From Paracoccus sulfuroxidans (lineage in GTDB: Bacteria > Pseudomonadota > Alphaproteobacteria > Rhodobacterales > Rhodobacteraceae), in contig NZ_VLKU01000007.1 of assembly GCF_007830335.1 (NCBI RefSeq), positions 206,445-270,444 on the forward strand: a DNA stretch of 64,000 bases, read 5' to 3'. A program made the position numbers and the translations under genes. The notes beneath the pieces were generated by a model. It saw only the letters and a program-made list of their open reading frames with translations, searched no databases and was not told the DNA's origin. Each line of letters opens with the position of its first letter. Positions within the stretch are counted from its first letter, which is position 1. Below are positions 10,297-19,219 of this stretch, in pieces.

Positions 10297-10877
10297 GCCT
10301 TGTTTCACGTGAAACAGACGCGTTGGCGCAATATGCGGCGCTGGTTCGGAAATGGAATCCGGCGATCAACCTGGTTGCACCCTCGACGCTGACGGATTTT
10401 GAGCATCGTCATGTCGAAGATTGCCTTCAGGTCGTCGAACTATCCGCTGAACGCACCGGATCATGGCTGGATATTGGTTCAGGTGGAGGGCTTCCGGGGC
10501 TGATCATCGCGATTGAACGGCCCGATCTGGATGTCACATTGATCGAAAGTGATCGACGGAAGGCCAGCTTTTTGCGCAATGCAGTGCGCGAACTTGGCCT
10601 GCAAAACACCCGGATTCTTGCCGATAGAATCGAGGATGTCGCTCGGCTTGATGTCGCCAATGTCAGCGCGCGTGCGCTTGCCCCCTTGGGGTTGCTTATG
10701 GCATATGTGAGCCAGCATCTGGAACCATCGGGTCGGGCGTGGCTTATGAAGGGGCGAAGCTGGCAGGCCGAGGTGGAAGAGGCGAAGAAGGTCTGGGCAT
10801 TCGATCTTACATCGCACCCCAGCAGAACCGATCCTGACGCGGCAATCTTGGAAATATCGGGAATCCATCATGTCTGA
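10293..10877 (+). CDS. rsmG: 16S rRNA (guanine-527-N7)-methyltransferase RsmG (GidB)
   Basis: SAM-dependent methyltransferase modifying G527 of 16S rRNA in the 530 loop. It has 194 aa, with SAM-binding [12 protein letters not shown] and the conserved [15 protein letters not shown] segment. The ATG overlaps the mnmG stop by four bases and the stop overlaps parA by eight, so mnmG-rsmG-parA are translationally coupled. Codons 3-8 (LVSRET) are written by a perfect parS site (10301-10316), so the coding sequence is constrained by two functions. Confidence 0.95.
   Translation: MSLVSRETDALAQYAALVRKWNPAINLVAPSTLTDFEHRHVEDCLQVVELSAERTGSWLDIGSGGGLPGLIIAIERPDLDVTLIESDRRKASFLRNAVRELGLQNTRILADRIEDVARLDVANVSARALAPLGLLMAYVSQHLEPSGRAWLMKGRSWQAEVEEAKKVWAFDLTSHPSRTDPDAAILEISGIHHV
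10301..10316. promoter_or_regulatory. parS centromere site 2 (perfect)
   Basis: TGTTTCACGTGAAACA, a perfect 16-base palindrome identical to the canonical parS, inside codons 3-8 of rsmG and about 570 bp upstream of parA. Confidence 0.95.
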
Positions 10878-11646
10878 CACCCGCATCGTTGCCATCGCCA
10901 ACCAGAAGGGTGGGGTGGGGAAAACCACCACCGCAATCAACCTGGGCGCCGCGATTGCAGAGGCTGGCCACAAGGTTGCCATCGTTGATCTGGACCCGCA
11001 GGGCAACGCTTCGACCGGGTTGGGCATTCCGCCCGAGTTGCGCAAGCTGACCGCATATGACCTGCTCTCAGGTGAATATGATCTGACTGAGGCGCTGCAA
11101 GAGACGCCGGTGAAGAATCTGTCCATTGTGCCGTCGACACCAGATCTGGCGTCCGCTGACCTTGAACTATCTAGCCGTGCTAATCGTACGCAGTTGTTGC
11201 GGAAGAAGCTCCATTCGAAACCCGATTTGGACTTCATTCTGATCGACTGCCCGCCTGCGCTTGGGCTGCTGACGCTGAATGCGATGGTGGCGGCGAACAG
11301 CATTCTCGTGCCCTTGCAGGCCGAGTTTTATGCGCTTGAGGGACTTTCCCAGCTGCTGATGACGGTCCGCGAAGTGCGGCAGGCTGCAAACCCGGATCTG
11401 CGGATCGAGGGCGTGTTGCTGACCATGTCGGACAGCCGCAACAACCTGTCGCAGCAGGTCGAGGCTGACGCTCGCAATACACTCGCCGGGCTGGTCTATC
11501 GCACGGTCATTCCGCGCAACGTCCGCCTGTCCGAGGCACCGTCGCACGCAATGCCCGTGCTGCAATACGACCCGCATTCCAAAGGCAGCGCCGCCTATCG
11601 CGAATTGGCGCAAGAGTTTCTGGCGCGGCAACTCGCCACTGCTTGA
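10870..11646 (+). CDS. parA: Chromosome partitioning ATPase ParA
   Basis: Walker-type ATPase of the chromosomal ParABS system that moves ParB-parS complexes after origin duplication. It has 258 aa, with deviant Walker A KGGVGKTTT (about 13-21), switch motifs DLDPQGNAST and ILIDCPPALGLLT, and no N-terminal helix-turn-helix, which marks the chromosomal (Soj-like) type rather than plasmid type Ia. It starts within the end of rsmG and is followed by parB after 12 bp with an AAGGACAG-type ribosome-binding site. Two parS sites lie within 2.5 kb upstream. Confidence 0.96.
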   Translation: MSDTRIVAIANQKGGVGKTTTAINLGAAIAEAGHKVAIVDLDPQGNASTGLGIPPELRKLTAYDLLSGEYDLTEALQETPVKNLSIVPSTPDLASADLELSSRANRTQLLRKKLHSKPDLDFILIDCPPALGLLTLNAMVAANSILVPLQAEFYALEGLSQLLMTVREVRQAANPDLRIEGVLLTMSDSRNNLSQQVEADARNTLAGLVYRTVIPRNVRLSEAPSHAMPVLQYDPHSKGSAAYRELAQEFLARQLATA

Positions 11647-11658
11647 GAAGGACAGAAC

Positions 11659-12534
11659 ATGGCAGAGAACAAAGCTGAGAAACGTGGTCTGGGACGCGGG
11701 CTGTCCGCTCTGATGGCGGATGTAGACCTGGTTCCGTCCGATCGTCCGGCCCCCCGCCAGGTTCTGCCGGTCGAGCAGATTACCCCGAACCCAGACCAGC
11801 CGCGCCGCAGTTTTGCGCCCGAAGCGTTGCAAGAGCTGGCGGATTCGCTGCGCGGGAAGGGCATGCTTCAGCCGCTGATCGTGCGCCCGCATCCGACCGA
11901 CCGCGGTCTCTATCAGATCGTCGCCGGAGAGCGACGTTGGCGCGCAGCCCAGATCGCGCAGCTGCACGAGGTTCCGGTCATCGTCCGCGACCTCAGCGAC
12001 ACTGAAGTTCTTGAGGTCGCGATTGTCGAAAACATCCAGCGCTCGGATCTTAATGCGATTGAGGAGGCGTCGTCCTATCGCCAACTCATGGACCGCTTTG
12101 GCCACACGCAGGAACGCCTGGCCGACGCTCTGAACAAAAGCCGCAGCCATATCGCGAACCTTCTGCGCCTGCTGAACCTGCCCGAACAGGTGCAGGCCTG
12201 GCTGAAAGAGGGCAAGCTGACGGCGGGGCACGCGCGTGCTCTGGTGACCGCGCCGAACGCCGTTGAGTTGGCGCGCAAGGTGATCGAAAAGAATCTGTCG
12301 GTGCGTGAGACCGAGGAGCTGGTGCGCCGTCAGAACGCGGGCGAAACCAAGCCGAAAGCCGAGAAAAGCCGCGATAAGGATGCCGATACCCGCGCTCTTG
12401 AGGGCGATCTGGCAGCCCATTTGCGCATGCCGGTGGCCATCAACCATGCGGGCAAGGACGGCGGCAAAATGGTGATTACTTACCGCGATCTGGACCAACT
12501 GGATCGCCTGTGTCAAATCCTCGCGGCGCAATAG
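11659..12534 (+). CDS. parB: Chromosome partitioning protein ParB
   Basis: CTP-dependent DNA clamp that loads at parS and spreads, 291 aa. It shows the N-terminal LGRGLSALM ParA-interacting segment, the CTPase motif AGERRWRAA with the GxxRxxA box, ENIQRSDLN, a central helix-turn-helix that reads parS (NKSRSHIANLLRLLNLP), a charged linker (KPKAEKSRDKDAD) and a C-terminal dimerisation domain. It is the last gene before the convergent terminator at 12614-12646. Confidence 0.96.
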   Translation: MAENKAEKRGLGRGLSALMADVDLVPSDRPAPRQVLPVEQITPNPDQPRRSFAPEALQELADSLRGKGMLQPLIVRPHPTDRGLYQIVAGERRWRAAQIAQLHEVPVIVRDLSDTEVLEVAIVENIQRSDLNAIEEASSYRQLMDRFGHTQERLADALNKSRSHIANLLRLLNLPEQVQAWLKEGKLTAGHARALVTAPNAVELARKVIEKNLSVRETEELVRRQNAGETKPKAEKSRDKDADTRALEGDLAAHLRMPVAINHAGKDGGKMVITYRDLDQLDRLCQILAAQ

Positions 12535-12613
12535 TGATCCATATCTGGTAGGCGATGCCCCTTGAACCGCCACTAGATGTAGACCAACACAGAGGTTTGT
12601 AAGTCAGACATGA

Positions 12614-12646
12614 AAAAGCCCCGGGCCAGATGGCACCGGGGCTTTT
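12614..12646. terminator. Bidirectional terminator between parB and grpE
   Basis: Perfect 11-bp inverted repeat AAAAGCCCCGG (12614-12624) and CCGGGGCTTTT (12636-12646), with A/T tails giving a U-run on both strands, placed between the convergent parB and grpE genes. Confidence 0.88.
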
Positions 12647-12666
12647 CAATGGGGCAGATGCAGCGA

Positions 12667-13215
12667 TCAGTTCGCGGGCATCGAGCTGACGCCGACCTTG
12701 GCCGGGCGCAGCAGGCGGTCATGCAGCATGAAGCCATTGTCCATCACCTGAATGATGTGGCCGGCGACGGTGCCGGGGACGGGGGCTTCGAACATCGCTT
12801 CGTGAATCTTTGGGTCGAATTTCTCACCCACGGCGGGGGAGATGACCGTGATGCCGTGCTTGGAAAAGATGTTGTTCAACTCGCGCAGGGTCAGTTCGAC
12901 CCCTTCGATCAGGGCGGCGGCGCTGGCGCGCTGCTCATCGCCTGCGGCGTCAAGCGCGCGGGTCAGGGCGTCATGCACCGGCAGCAGGTCACGGGCCAGA
13001 CGGCTGCCGCCATATTGCTCGGCCTCGCGGCGGTCGCGGTCGGCGCGTTTGCGCGAGTTCTCGGCATCGGCCAACGCGCGCATGAAGCGGTCGCGATACT
13101 CGTCCCGCTCGGCGACGATCGCGTCCACATCCGGGCCCAGATCCTGATCGGCCAGGGGGTCGGCGAGGTCGTTCTCATCAAGCGGCATTTCGCCGTTCGG
13201 GTTTTCCTTCGTCAT
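12667..13215 (-). CDS. grpE: Nucleotide exchange factor GrpE
   Basis: Co-chaperone releasing ADP from DnaK, 182 aa from MTKENPNGEMPL. It has an acidic N-terminus, a long coiled coil (IVAERDEYRDRFMRALADAENSRKRADRD) and the C-terminal beta domain (HEAMFEAPVPGTVAGHIIQV, LRPAKVGVS). The start at 13215 is chosen because the 27 upstream codons overlap the hrcA end and do not resemble GrpE. It lies 7 bp after the hrcA stop, giving the common alphaproteobacterial hrcA-grpE heat-shock operon. I saw no CIRCE element in front. Confidence 0.95.
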   Translation of the reverse strand: MTKENPNGEMPLDENDLADPLADQDLGPDVDAIVAERDEYRDRFMRALADAENSRKRADRDRREAEQYGGSRLARDLLPVHDALTRALDAAGDEQRASAAALIEGVELTLRELNNIFSKHGITVISPAVGEKFDPKIHEAMFEAPVPGTVAGHIIQVMDNGFMLHDRLLRPAKVGVSSMPAN

Positions 13216-13222
13216 CTTTTCA

Positions 13223-14278
13223 TCATCCTTTCCGGCCGGACAGAACCCGCCCGACAAGCTGTGCCGTATAGTCGACGATCGGGACGATGCGGCCATAATT
13301 CAGCCGCGTCGGTCCGATCACGCCCACAGCGCCTACAATCTTTCGGTCCGCATTCATATAGGGTGAAACCACGACAGAAGAACCCGAAAGTGAAAAAAGC
13401 GTGTTTTCTGAACCGATAAAAATCCGCACACCTTCACCATGCTCGGCCAGCTCCAGAAACTCGGCAATGTCGCGCTTGCGCTCAAGGTCATCGAAGAGTG
13501 TGCGGATGCGGTCAAGGTCGGCTTCTTCATTGGCCAGCAGGTTCGCGCGCCCACGCACGATCAGCCGGGGATCAAACTCACCGCCGTCCCACAGCGCGAG
13601 CCCGGATGAGACCAGCTCGGCCGCAACCTGATCCAGCTGCTGGCGCGCGTTCGAGATGTCGCGGGCGATGCCCGCGCGCAGGTCGCTCAGCGTCCGCCCC
13701 TCGGCGATGGCGTTCAGGAAGTTCGCGGCCTCGCGCATGGCGCTGGCGGTGTGGCCGATAGGGGGCGTGAAGACGCGGTTCTCGACGCGGCCATCGGCAA
13801 AGACCAGCACGACCAGTGCGCGGTCGGGGCCAAGGCTGACGAATTCGATATGGCGCAGCGGCGCCTCTTGCTTGGGCATCAGCACCAGCGAGGCGCTGCG
13901 CGTCAGCGAGGATAGCGCCGTACTGACCCGGTCCAGCATGGTCCCGGTGTCGCCGCTTTCCTCGCCCAGCGTTTCGTCGATCAGCTCTCGGTCAGCGTTC
14001 GACAGCGGCCCGGCCTCCATCAGCCCGTCGACGAACAGCCGCAGGCCCAGCTGCGTCGGCACCCGCCCGGCCGAGACATGCGGGCTGCCCAGCAGGCCCA
14101 GCATCTCAAGGTCCTTCATCACGTTGCGGATCGTGGCCGGGCTGACCTTTTGCGTCATGTCCCGCGTCAGGTTCAGCGAGCCGACCGGCTCTCCCGTCGC
14201 CAGATAGGATTCCACCACCCGGCGAAACACCTCGCGCGAGCGGTCGTTGAGTTCGGAAAGAAGCGGTTGGTCTGTCAT
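13223..14278 (-). CDS. hrcA: Heat-inducible transcription repressor HrcA
   Basis: Repressor of groESL-type heat-shock operons that binds CIRCE elements. It has 351 aa, with an N-terminal winged helix (NDRSREVFRRVVESYLATGEPVGS, SPATIRNVMKDLEMLGLL), a dimerisation region and the inserted GAF-like domain. Two starts are possible: ATG at 14278 (MTDQPLLSEL) or GTG at 14299 (seven codons longer), and neither has a clear ribosome-binding site. It is divergent from rph. No CIRCE inverted repeat is visible in the 14279-14360 gap, so autoregulation through CIRCE is not supported here. Confidence 0.93.
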   Translation of the reverse strand: MTDQPLLSELNDRSREVFRRVVESYLATGEPVGSLNLTRDMTQKVSPATIRNVMKDLEMLGLLGSPHVSAGRVPTQLGLRLFVDGLMEAGPLSNADRELIDETLGEESGDTGTMLDRVSTALSSLTRSASLVLMPKQEAPLRHIEFVSLGPDRALVVLVFADGRVENRVFTPPIGHTASAMREAANFLNAIAEGRTLSDLRAGIARDISNARQQLDQVAAELVSSGLALWDGGEFDPRLIVRGRANLLANEEADLDRIRTLFDDLERKRDIAEFLELAEHGEGVRIFIGSENTLFSLSGSSVVVSPYMNADRKIVGAVGVIGPTRLNYGRIVPIVDYTAQLVGRVLSGRKG

Positions 14279-14360
14279 GGCGATGATACGGGCGTTCACG
14301 GGTTGCGGTCAGGGGGTCGCGACCTGTATTTGACAGCAAAACCCCGGAAAGGAATTCATT

Positions 14361-15074
14361 ATGCGGCCCTCTGGCAGAAATTTAAGTGATATGCGCCCGA
14401 TTTCAATTGAAACCGGGGTAATGCGCCACGCCGAGGGCTCGTGCCTGATCCGCTGCGGCGAAACCCATGTGCTGTGCACTGCCACCATCGAGGACAAGGC
14501 ACCGCCCTTCCTGAAGGGCTCGGGGCAGGGCTGGGTGACGGCGGAATACGGCATGCTGCCGCGCGCCACCAACAGCCGCAACCGGCGCGAGGCCGCTGCG
14601 GGCAAGCAGACCGGTCGCACGCAAGAAATCCAGCGCCTCATCGGCCGCTCGCTGCGTGCGGGTGTGGATCGGCGGGCTTTGGGTGAGCGGCAGATTGTTG
14701 TCGACTGCGACGTCATTCAGGCCGATGGCGGCACGCGCTGCGCCTCGATCACCGGGGGCTGGGTCGCGCTGCGTCTGGCGGTCAACAAGCTGATCCAGGC
14801 CGGTCTGGTCAGCAGCGATCCGATCATCGACCATGTCGCTGCCGTTTCCTGTGGCGTCTATGCAGGCCAGCCGCTTCTGGATCTCGACTATGCCGAGGAC
14901 AGCGAGGCGGGCACCGACGGCAATTTCGTGATGACCGGCGGCGGTCGCCTGATCGAGGTGCAGATGTCGGCCGAGGGCTCGACCTTCTCGCGCGAGGAAA
15001 TGACGCAGCTGATGGATCTGGCCGACAGCGGGATCGCTGCGCTGGTGGCGGCGCAGAAGGCCGCTCTGGCATGA
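14361..15074 (+). CDS. rph: Ribonuclease PH
   Basis: Phosphorolytic 3'-5' exoribonuclease trimming tRNA 3' ends, 237 aa. Family signatures are [22 protein letters not shown], the catalytic core [27 protein letters not shown] and [13 protein letters not shown]. The ATG at 14361 has AAAGGA upstream. The stop overlaps the rdgB start as ATGA (15071-15074). It begins a five- or six-gene plus-strand run (rph-rdgB-ridA-like-hemW-DUF454). Confidence 0.96.
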   Translation: MRPSGRNLSDMRPISIETGVMRHAEGSCLIRCGETHVLCTATIEDKAPPFLKGSGQGWVTAEYGMLPRATNSRNRREAAAGKQTGRTQEIQRLIGRSLRAGVDRRALGERQIVVDCDVIQADGGTRCASITGGWVALRLAVNKLIQAGLVSSDPIIDHVAAVSCGVYAGQPLLDLDYAEDSEAGTDGNFVMTGGGRLIEVQMSAEGSTFSREEMTQLMDLADSGIAALVAAQKAALA

Positions 15075-15676
15075 GGAAACTCAGCGAGAAGAAGCTGCTG
15101 ATCGCGACGCATAACAAGGGCAAGCTCGAGGAGATGCGCGCCCTGTTTGCCCCGCACGGCATCGAGGTCACCAGCGCGGGTGAGCTTGGCCTGGCCGAGC
15201 CGCCCGAGACCGAGGACAGCTTCATCGGCAACGCCCGCATCAAGGCGCGGGCGGCGGTCGAGGCGACCGGCCTGCCGGTGCTGGCCGATGACAGCGGCAT
15301 CACCGTTGACGGGCTGGATGGCGCGCCGGGCGTCTATACCGCCGACTGGGCCGAGACGCCCAATGGCCGCGACTTCCTGCAGGCCATGACCCGCACCTGG
15401 GACGAGCTGGAGGCCAAGGGCGTCCCGCACCCCCGCACCGCCCAATTCCGCGCCACGCTGGTCATGCTGTGGCCGGACGGGCATGAAGAGATCTTCGAGG
15501 GCGTCGCCCCCGGCCATCTGGTCTGGCCGCCGCGCGGCGTTCAGGGCCACGGCTATGACCCGATCTTCGTCCCCGATGGCCATGACCGCACCTATGCCGA
15601 AATGACGCCGGAGCAGAAGAACGACATCAGCCATCGCGCCGATGCGTTCCGCAAGTTGCAGGTGCTGTTTGCGTAG
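15071..15676 (+). CDS. rdgB: Non-canonical purine NTP pyrophosphatase RdgB
   Basis: Hydrolyses ITP, dITP and XTP to monophosphates, keeping deaminated purines out of nucleic acids. It has 201 aa, with the substrate-binding [12 protein letters not shown] (12-23), [22 protein letters not shown] (metal and base recognition) and the C-terminal [20 protein letters not shown] and SHRADAF motifs. It is translationally coupled to rph and overlaps the next gene by eight bases. Confidence 0.95.
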   Translation: MRKLSEKKLLIATHNKGKLEEMRALFAPHGIEVTSAGELGLAEPPETEDSFIGNARIKARAAVEATGLPVLADDSGITVDGLDGAPGVYTADWAETPNGRDFLQAMTRTWDELEAKGVPHPRTAQFRATLVMLWPDGHEEIFEGVAPGHLVWPPRGVQGHGYDPIFVPDGHDRTYAEMTPEQKNDISHRADAFRKLQVLFA

Positions 15677-16043
15677 GATCTCGACCGGATCGCCCTTCGA
15701 GACCGCGCTTGGCTACAGCCGGGCGGTGGTCAAGGGACCGTGGTGTTTCGTCTCGGGCACGACGGGCTATGACTACACCACCATGTCCATGCCCGAATCC
15801 GCGGCTGAACAGGCCCGGAACTGCTTCACGACCATCTTTGCCACGCTGGCCGAGGCGGGCTTTGCGCCCGCCGATATCGTGCGCGTCCAGTACACGATCA
15901 CCGACCCCGCCTTGGTCGATGAGATCGCGCCCGTGCTGGGTGACGCAATGAAAGATGCGCTTCCTGCGGCCACGATGGTTGTCGCGGGGCTGATCAGACC
16001 CGAAATGAAGGTCGAGATCGAAGTCACTGCGTTGAAGGAATGA
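15669..16043 (+). CDS. RidA/YjgF family protein
   Basis: Small trimer-forming enamine/imine deaminase-type protein, 124 aa from a TTG start at 15669 ([20 protein letters not shown]). The typical segments WCFVSGTTGYDY and the C-terminal PAATMVVAGLIRPEMKVEIEVTA are present. The TTG overlaps the rdgB stop by eight bases. An in-frame ATG at 15642 would add nine cysteine-rich residues lying inside rdgB and is unlikely. This subgroup has ...AGLIRPEMKVEIE near the site where RidA carries its catalytic Arg, and its own substrate is not known. Confidence 0.82.
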   Translation: MRRISTGSPFETALGYSRAVVKGPWCFVSGTTGYDYTTMSMPESAAEQARNCFTTIFATLAEAGFAPADIVRVQYTITDPALVDEIAPVLGDAMKDALPAATMVVAGLIRPEMKVEIEVTALKE

Positions 16044-17245
16044 CCACCACACAGCCAGCCATGACCGCCAGCCCGACCGCGCCAGACCCTCAGCAGGACT
16101 GGCGCGGCGGTGGCTTTGGGCTTTACGTCCACTGGCCGTTCTGCGCGGCGAAATGCCCGTATTGCGATTTCAACAGCCATGTCTCGGCCACGATTGACCA
16201 GAACCGCTGGCTGCGCGCCTATCGCACCGAGATCGCGCGGCTGGGGGCCGAGACCGGGGGCAGGGTGCTCAACAGCATCTTCTTCGGCGGCGGCACGCCC
16301 AGCCTGATGGCCCCGGAAACCGTGGCCGCCGTGATCGAGGCGGCGCGCGAGGCCTGGCCCTTCGCCAATGATGTCGAGATCACGCTGGAGGCGAACCCCA
16401 CCAGCGTCGAGGCGGGCCGTTTCCGCGCCTATGGTCAGGCGGGCGTCAACCGCCTGTCGATGGGCGTGCAGGCCCTGAACGACGCGGACCTGAAGCGGCT
16501 GGGCCGGATGCATTCCGCCGCCGAGGCGCGCGCCGCCTTCGACATTGCCCGCGCGAGCTTTGACCGCGTCAGCTTCGATCTGATCTATGCCAGACAGGAT
16601 CAGGACCGCCAGCACTGGCGGCGCGAGTTGCGCGAGGCGCTTGCCATGGCCGTCGACCACCTCTCGGCCTATCAGCTGACCATCGAGCCGGGGACCGCCT
16701 TCGGCGCGCGCCACGCGGCGGGCGGGCTGAAGGGCCTGCCGGATGATGACCTGTCGGCGGATATGTATCTTGATACGCAAGAGATCTGCGAGGCGGCGGG
16801 GATGCCGACCTATGAAATCTCGAACCACGCGCGCCCCGGTTCGGAAAGCCGTCACAACCTGGTCTATTGGCGGCAGGGTGATTGGGCGGCGGTGGGGCCG
16901 GGCTCGCATGGCCGCCTGACGCTGCCTCAGGGGCGTCTGGCGACCGAGGCCCATCGCGCCCCCGGTGCGTGGCTGGAGGCGGTCGAGCAGCGCGGCAATG
17001 GCGACAGCCTGCGCGCCCCCCTGGCGCTGCCGGACCGGGCGCTGGAATATCTGCTGATGTCGATGCGGCTGGTCGAGGGGATGGAGATCCCCCGCTATGA
17101 GGCGCTGTCGGGCACCCGGCTGCCCCAGACCGCGCTGGATGACCTTCAGCGCCTCGGACTGGTCCGCCTGCAGGGCGACCGTCTGACGGCCACCTCGGAG
17201 GGGCGGCCCGTGCTGAACGCCATCCTGCGCGAGCTGGCGGCCTGA
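16040..17245 (+). CDS. hemW: Radical SAM heme chaperone HemW
   Basis: Heme-binding radical SAM protein, formerly annotated as oxygen-independent coproporphyrinogen III oxidase. It has 401 aa, with the [4Fe-4S] motif Cys35-x3-Cys39-x2-Cys42 in HWPFCAAKCPYCDFNSH, the SAM-binding FGGGTPSLM and EANPTSVE, and the HemW C-terminal domain. It lacks the extra N-terminal residues of true HemN. The ATG overlaps the preceding stop as ATGA (16040-16043). Confidence 0.93.
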   Translation: MTTTQPAMTASPTAPDPQQDWRGGGFGLYVHWPFCAAKCPYCDFNSHVSATIDQNRWLRAYRTEIARLGAETGGRVLNSIFFGGGTPSLMAPETVAAVIEAAREAWPFANDVEITLEANPTSVEAGRFRAYGQAGVNRLSMGVQALNDADLKRLGRMHSAAEARAAFDIARASFDRVSFDLIYARQDQDRQHWRRELREALAMAVDHLSAYQLTIEPGTAFGARHAAGGLKGLPDDDLSADMYLDTQEICEAAGMPTYEISNHARPGSESRHNLVYWRQGDWAAVGPGSHGRLTLPQGRLATEAHRAPGAWLEAVEQRGNGDSLRAPLALPDRALEYLLMSMRLVEGMEIPRYEALSGTRLPQTALDDLQRLGLVRLQGDRLTATSEGRPVLNAILRELAA

Positions 17246-17246
17246 G

Positions 17247-17600
17247 ATGCGGTATCTGTGCCTGACGCTTGGCTGGGTCTCGCTTGCGCTGGGCTTCATC
17301 GGTGCCGTGCTTCCGGTCATGCCGACCGTGCCCTTTCTGATCGTTGCGGTCTGGGCCTTCTCACGTTCGTCCCACCGGCTGCGCGACCGCATCCTGCATC
17401 ACCCGCAATTCGGCCCGCCGATCCGCGCCTGGCAAGAGCGCGGCGTCATCACCCGCATGACCAAGGTCTGGGCCACGCTGGCCATGGCCTGTGGCGTGGG
17501 CTGGGGGCTCTGGCTGGGACTCGACCTGCGGCTGGTGGCCGCACAGGCGACGATCTGCACGCTGATCGCCGCCTATCTGATCACCCGGCCCGAGACCTGA
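17247..17600 (+). CDS. DUF454 (YbaN-type) inner membrane protein
   Basis: 117 aa membrane protein with three predicted helices. It carries the DUF454 signature LGxIGxVLPxxPTxPFLI (GFIGAVLPVMPTVPFLI, residues 17-33), an FSRSS turn and a second paired helix near the C-terminus. It follows hemW by one base, so it is probably co-transcribed. YbaN-family function is not established. Confidence 0.85.
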   Translation: MRYLCLTLGWVSLALGFIGAVLPVMPTVPFLIVAVWAFSRSSHRLRDRILHHPQFGPPIRAWQERGVITRMTKVWATLAMACGVGWGLWLGLDLRLVAAQATICTLIAAYLITRPET

Positions 17601-17782
17601 TCGCGCCTTCCCGCTGAATTCGCGACCAAAGGTTCGCGCCGCCGTCGCGTCCCATGGAACAACTTTCCCCTTGAGGGATTGGCTTCGGAATGGCTTACCT
17701 ATTTGCAGGGTGGCCCTTGGCGCGCCTTGCTCTTTGCGCGGCGGATGCGCAAGTCAGGTGTCTGAAATATAGGAGATCTTCG

Positions 17783-18541
17783 ATGAAGAAGCCGCTTTTC
17801 GCCGCACTGGCCCTGGCCTTGGCCGCAACCTCACCCGCCTTCGCCGACACCATCCGGGTTGGCATGTCGGGGGGCTATTTCCCCTTCACCTTCGTGCGCG
17901 CTGACAAGCTGCAGGGCTTCGAGGTCGATTTCCTGAACGCCATCGGGGAGGAGACCGGGCATGACATCGAATTCGTCACCATGTCGTTCTCGGGGCTGAT
18001 CGGCGCACTGGAGGCCGGGCGCATCGACACTGTCGCCAACCAGATCACCGTCACGCCCGAGCGTGAGGCGAAATTCGCCTTCAGCCAGCCCTATGTCTAT
18101 GACGGCGCGCAGGTCGTCGTGCAGAAGGGCAACCCCAAGGGCATCCACAGCACCGACGACCTGTCGGGCAAGACCGTGGCCGTGAACCTCGGCTCGAACT
18201 TCGAGGAACTGCTGCGCGGCCTGCCGAATGCGGCAGATATCAACATCAAGACCTATGAGACGAATTTCGAACAGGACGTCGCCCTTGGCCGCGTCGACGC
18301 GTTTGTCATGGACCGCGTCTCGACCGGGCAGGTGATCGCGAAAAGCCCGCTGCAGCTTGAGCAGGCTGGCCAGCCCTTCGATGAGATCCGCAACGCGCTG
18401 CCCTTCCGCAAGGACGAGGCGGGCGAGAAGCTGCGGACCGAGGTCGACGCCGCCATCACCAAGCTGAAGGAAAACGGCAAGCTGGCCGAAATCTCGCAGA
18501 AGTGGCTGGAGTCGGACGTGACCAAGCCGCTTGATCAGTAA
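17783..18541 (+). CDS. ABC transporter periplasmic amino-acid-binding protein (polar/cystine type)
   Basis: Family 3 solute-binding protein of 252 aa, first gene of a three-gene importer. A Sec signal peptide MKKPLFAALALALAATSPAFA ends at about residue 21. The fold signatures are IRVGMSGGYFPFTF, LQGFEVDFLNAI and DTVANQITVTPEREAKFAFSQPY, typical of polar amino-acid and cystine binders. The ATG at 17783 follows AGGAG (17771-17775). The frame is open upstream to 17690 but that part lacks a signal. The ligand is not fixed by sequence; similarity to FliY/TcyA suggests cystine. Confidence 0.88.
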   Translation: MKKPLFAALALALAATSPAFADTIRVGMSGGYFPFTFVRADKLQGFEVDFLNAIGEETGHDIEFVTMSFSGLIGALEAGRIDTVANQITVTPEREAKFAFSQPYVYDGAQVVVQKGNPKGIHSTDDLSGKTVAVNLGSNFEELLRGLPNAADINIKTYETNFEQDVALGRVDAFVMDRVSTGQVIAKSPLQLEQAGQPFDEIRNALPFRKDEAGEKLRTEVDAAITKLKENGKLAEISQKWLESDVTKPLDQ

Positions 18542-18544
18542 GCC

Positions 18545-19219
18545 ATGCAAGGGATCGACTGGGCCTATATGGCCGAACTGGCACCGATCATTCTGCGCTA
18601 TGTTCCGCTGACGCTGACCATGGCCTCGATTGCCATGGTCTGTGCGCTGGTCCTGTCGGTCCTTCTGGCGATCATCCGGATCCAGCGCGTTCCGGTGGTC
18701 GACTGGGCGGTGGGGCTGTTCATCAGCTTCTTCCGCGGCACCCCGCTGCTGGTCCAGTTGTTCCTGTTCTACTACGGCCTGCCGCGCATCTTTGCTTCGC
18801 TGACCCAGATCGACGGCATCACCGCGGCGATCATCGGCCTGACTCTGCATTTCTCGGCCTATATGGCGGAATCGATTCGCGGCGCGATTCTGGGCGTCGA
18901 CCGCAGCCAGTGGGAGGCCGCCGAGTCGCTGGGGATGACCCGCGCGCGCATGCTGCGCCGGATCATCCTACCACAGGCGGCGCGCATCGCCGCCCCAACG
19001 CTGCTGAACTATTTCATCGACATGATCAAATCGACCTCGCTGGCCTTCACGCTGGGCGTGACCGAGATGATGGGCGCGGCCCAGAAAGAGGCGGCGGGCA
19101 GTTTCCTGTATCTCGAGGCGTTTCTGGTCGTCGCGCTGATGTATTGGATCATCGTCGAGGCGCTGTCCTTCGTGCAGCGCATCCTTGAACGCCGCATGCA
19201 AAGGGCCTTTCAGCGATGA
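18545..19219 (+). CDS. ABC transporter permease, polar amino acid type
   Basis: 224 aa HisM/GlnP-type permease with about five helices, the N-terminal ILRYVPLTLTMASIAMV segment and the EAA loop EAAESLGMTRARMLRRIILPQA that docks the ATPase. It starts three bases after the binding-protein stop, and its stop overlaps the ATPase start as ATGA (19216-19219). Confidence 0.92.
   Translation: MQGIDWAYMAELAPIILRYVPLTLTMASIAMVCALVLSVLLAIIRIQRVPVVDWAVGLFISFFRGTPLLVQLFLFYYGLPRIFASLTQIDGITAAIIGLTLHFSAYMAESIRGAILGVDRSQWEAAESLGMTRARMLRRIILPQAARIAAPTLLNYFIDMIKSTSLAFTLGVTEMMGAAQKEAAGSFLYLEAFLVVALMYWIIVEALSFVQRILERRMQRAFQR

Noticed and set aside
14330..14358. A TTGACA box as -35 element for rph.
   Set aside because: The matching -10 would fall on the start codon region, leaving no room for a leader or ribosome-binding site.
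14279..14360. A CIRCE operator for HrcA autoregulation.
   Set aside because: No TTAGCACTC-N9-GAGTGCTAA-like repeat is present in the gap.
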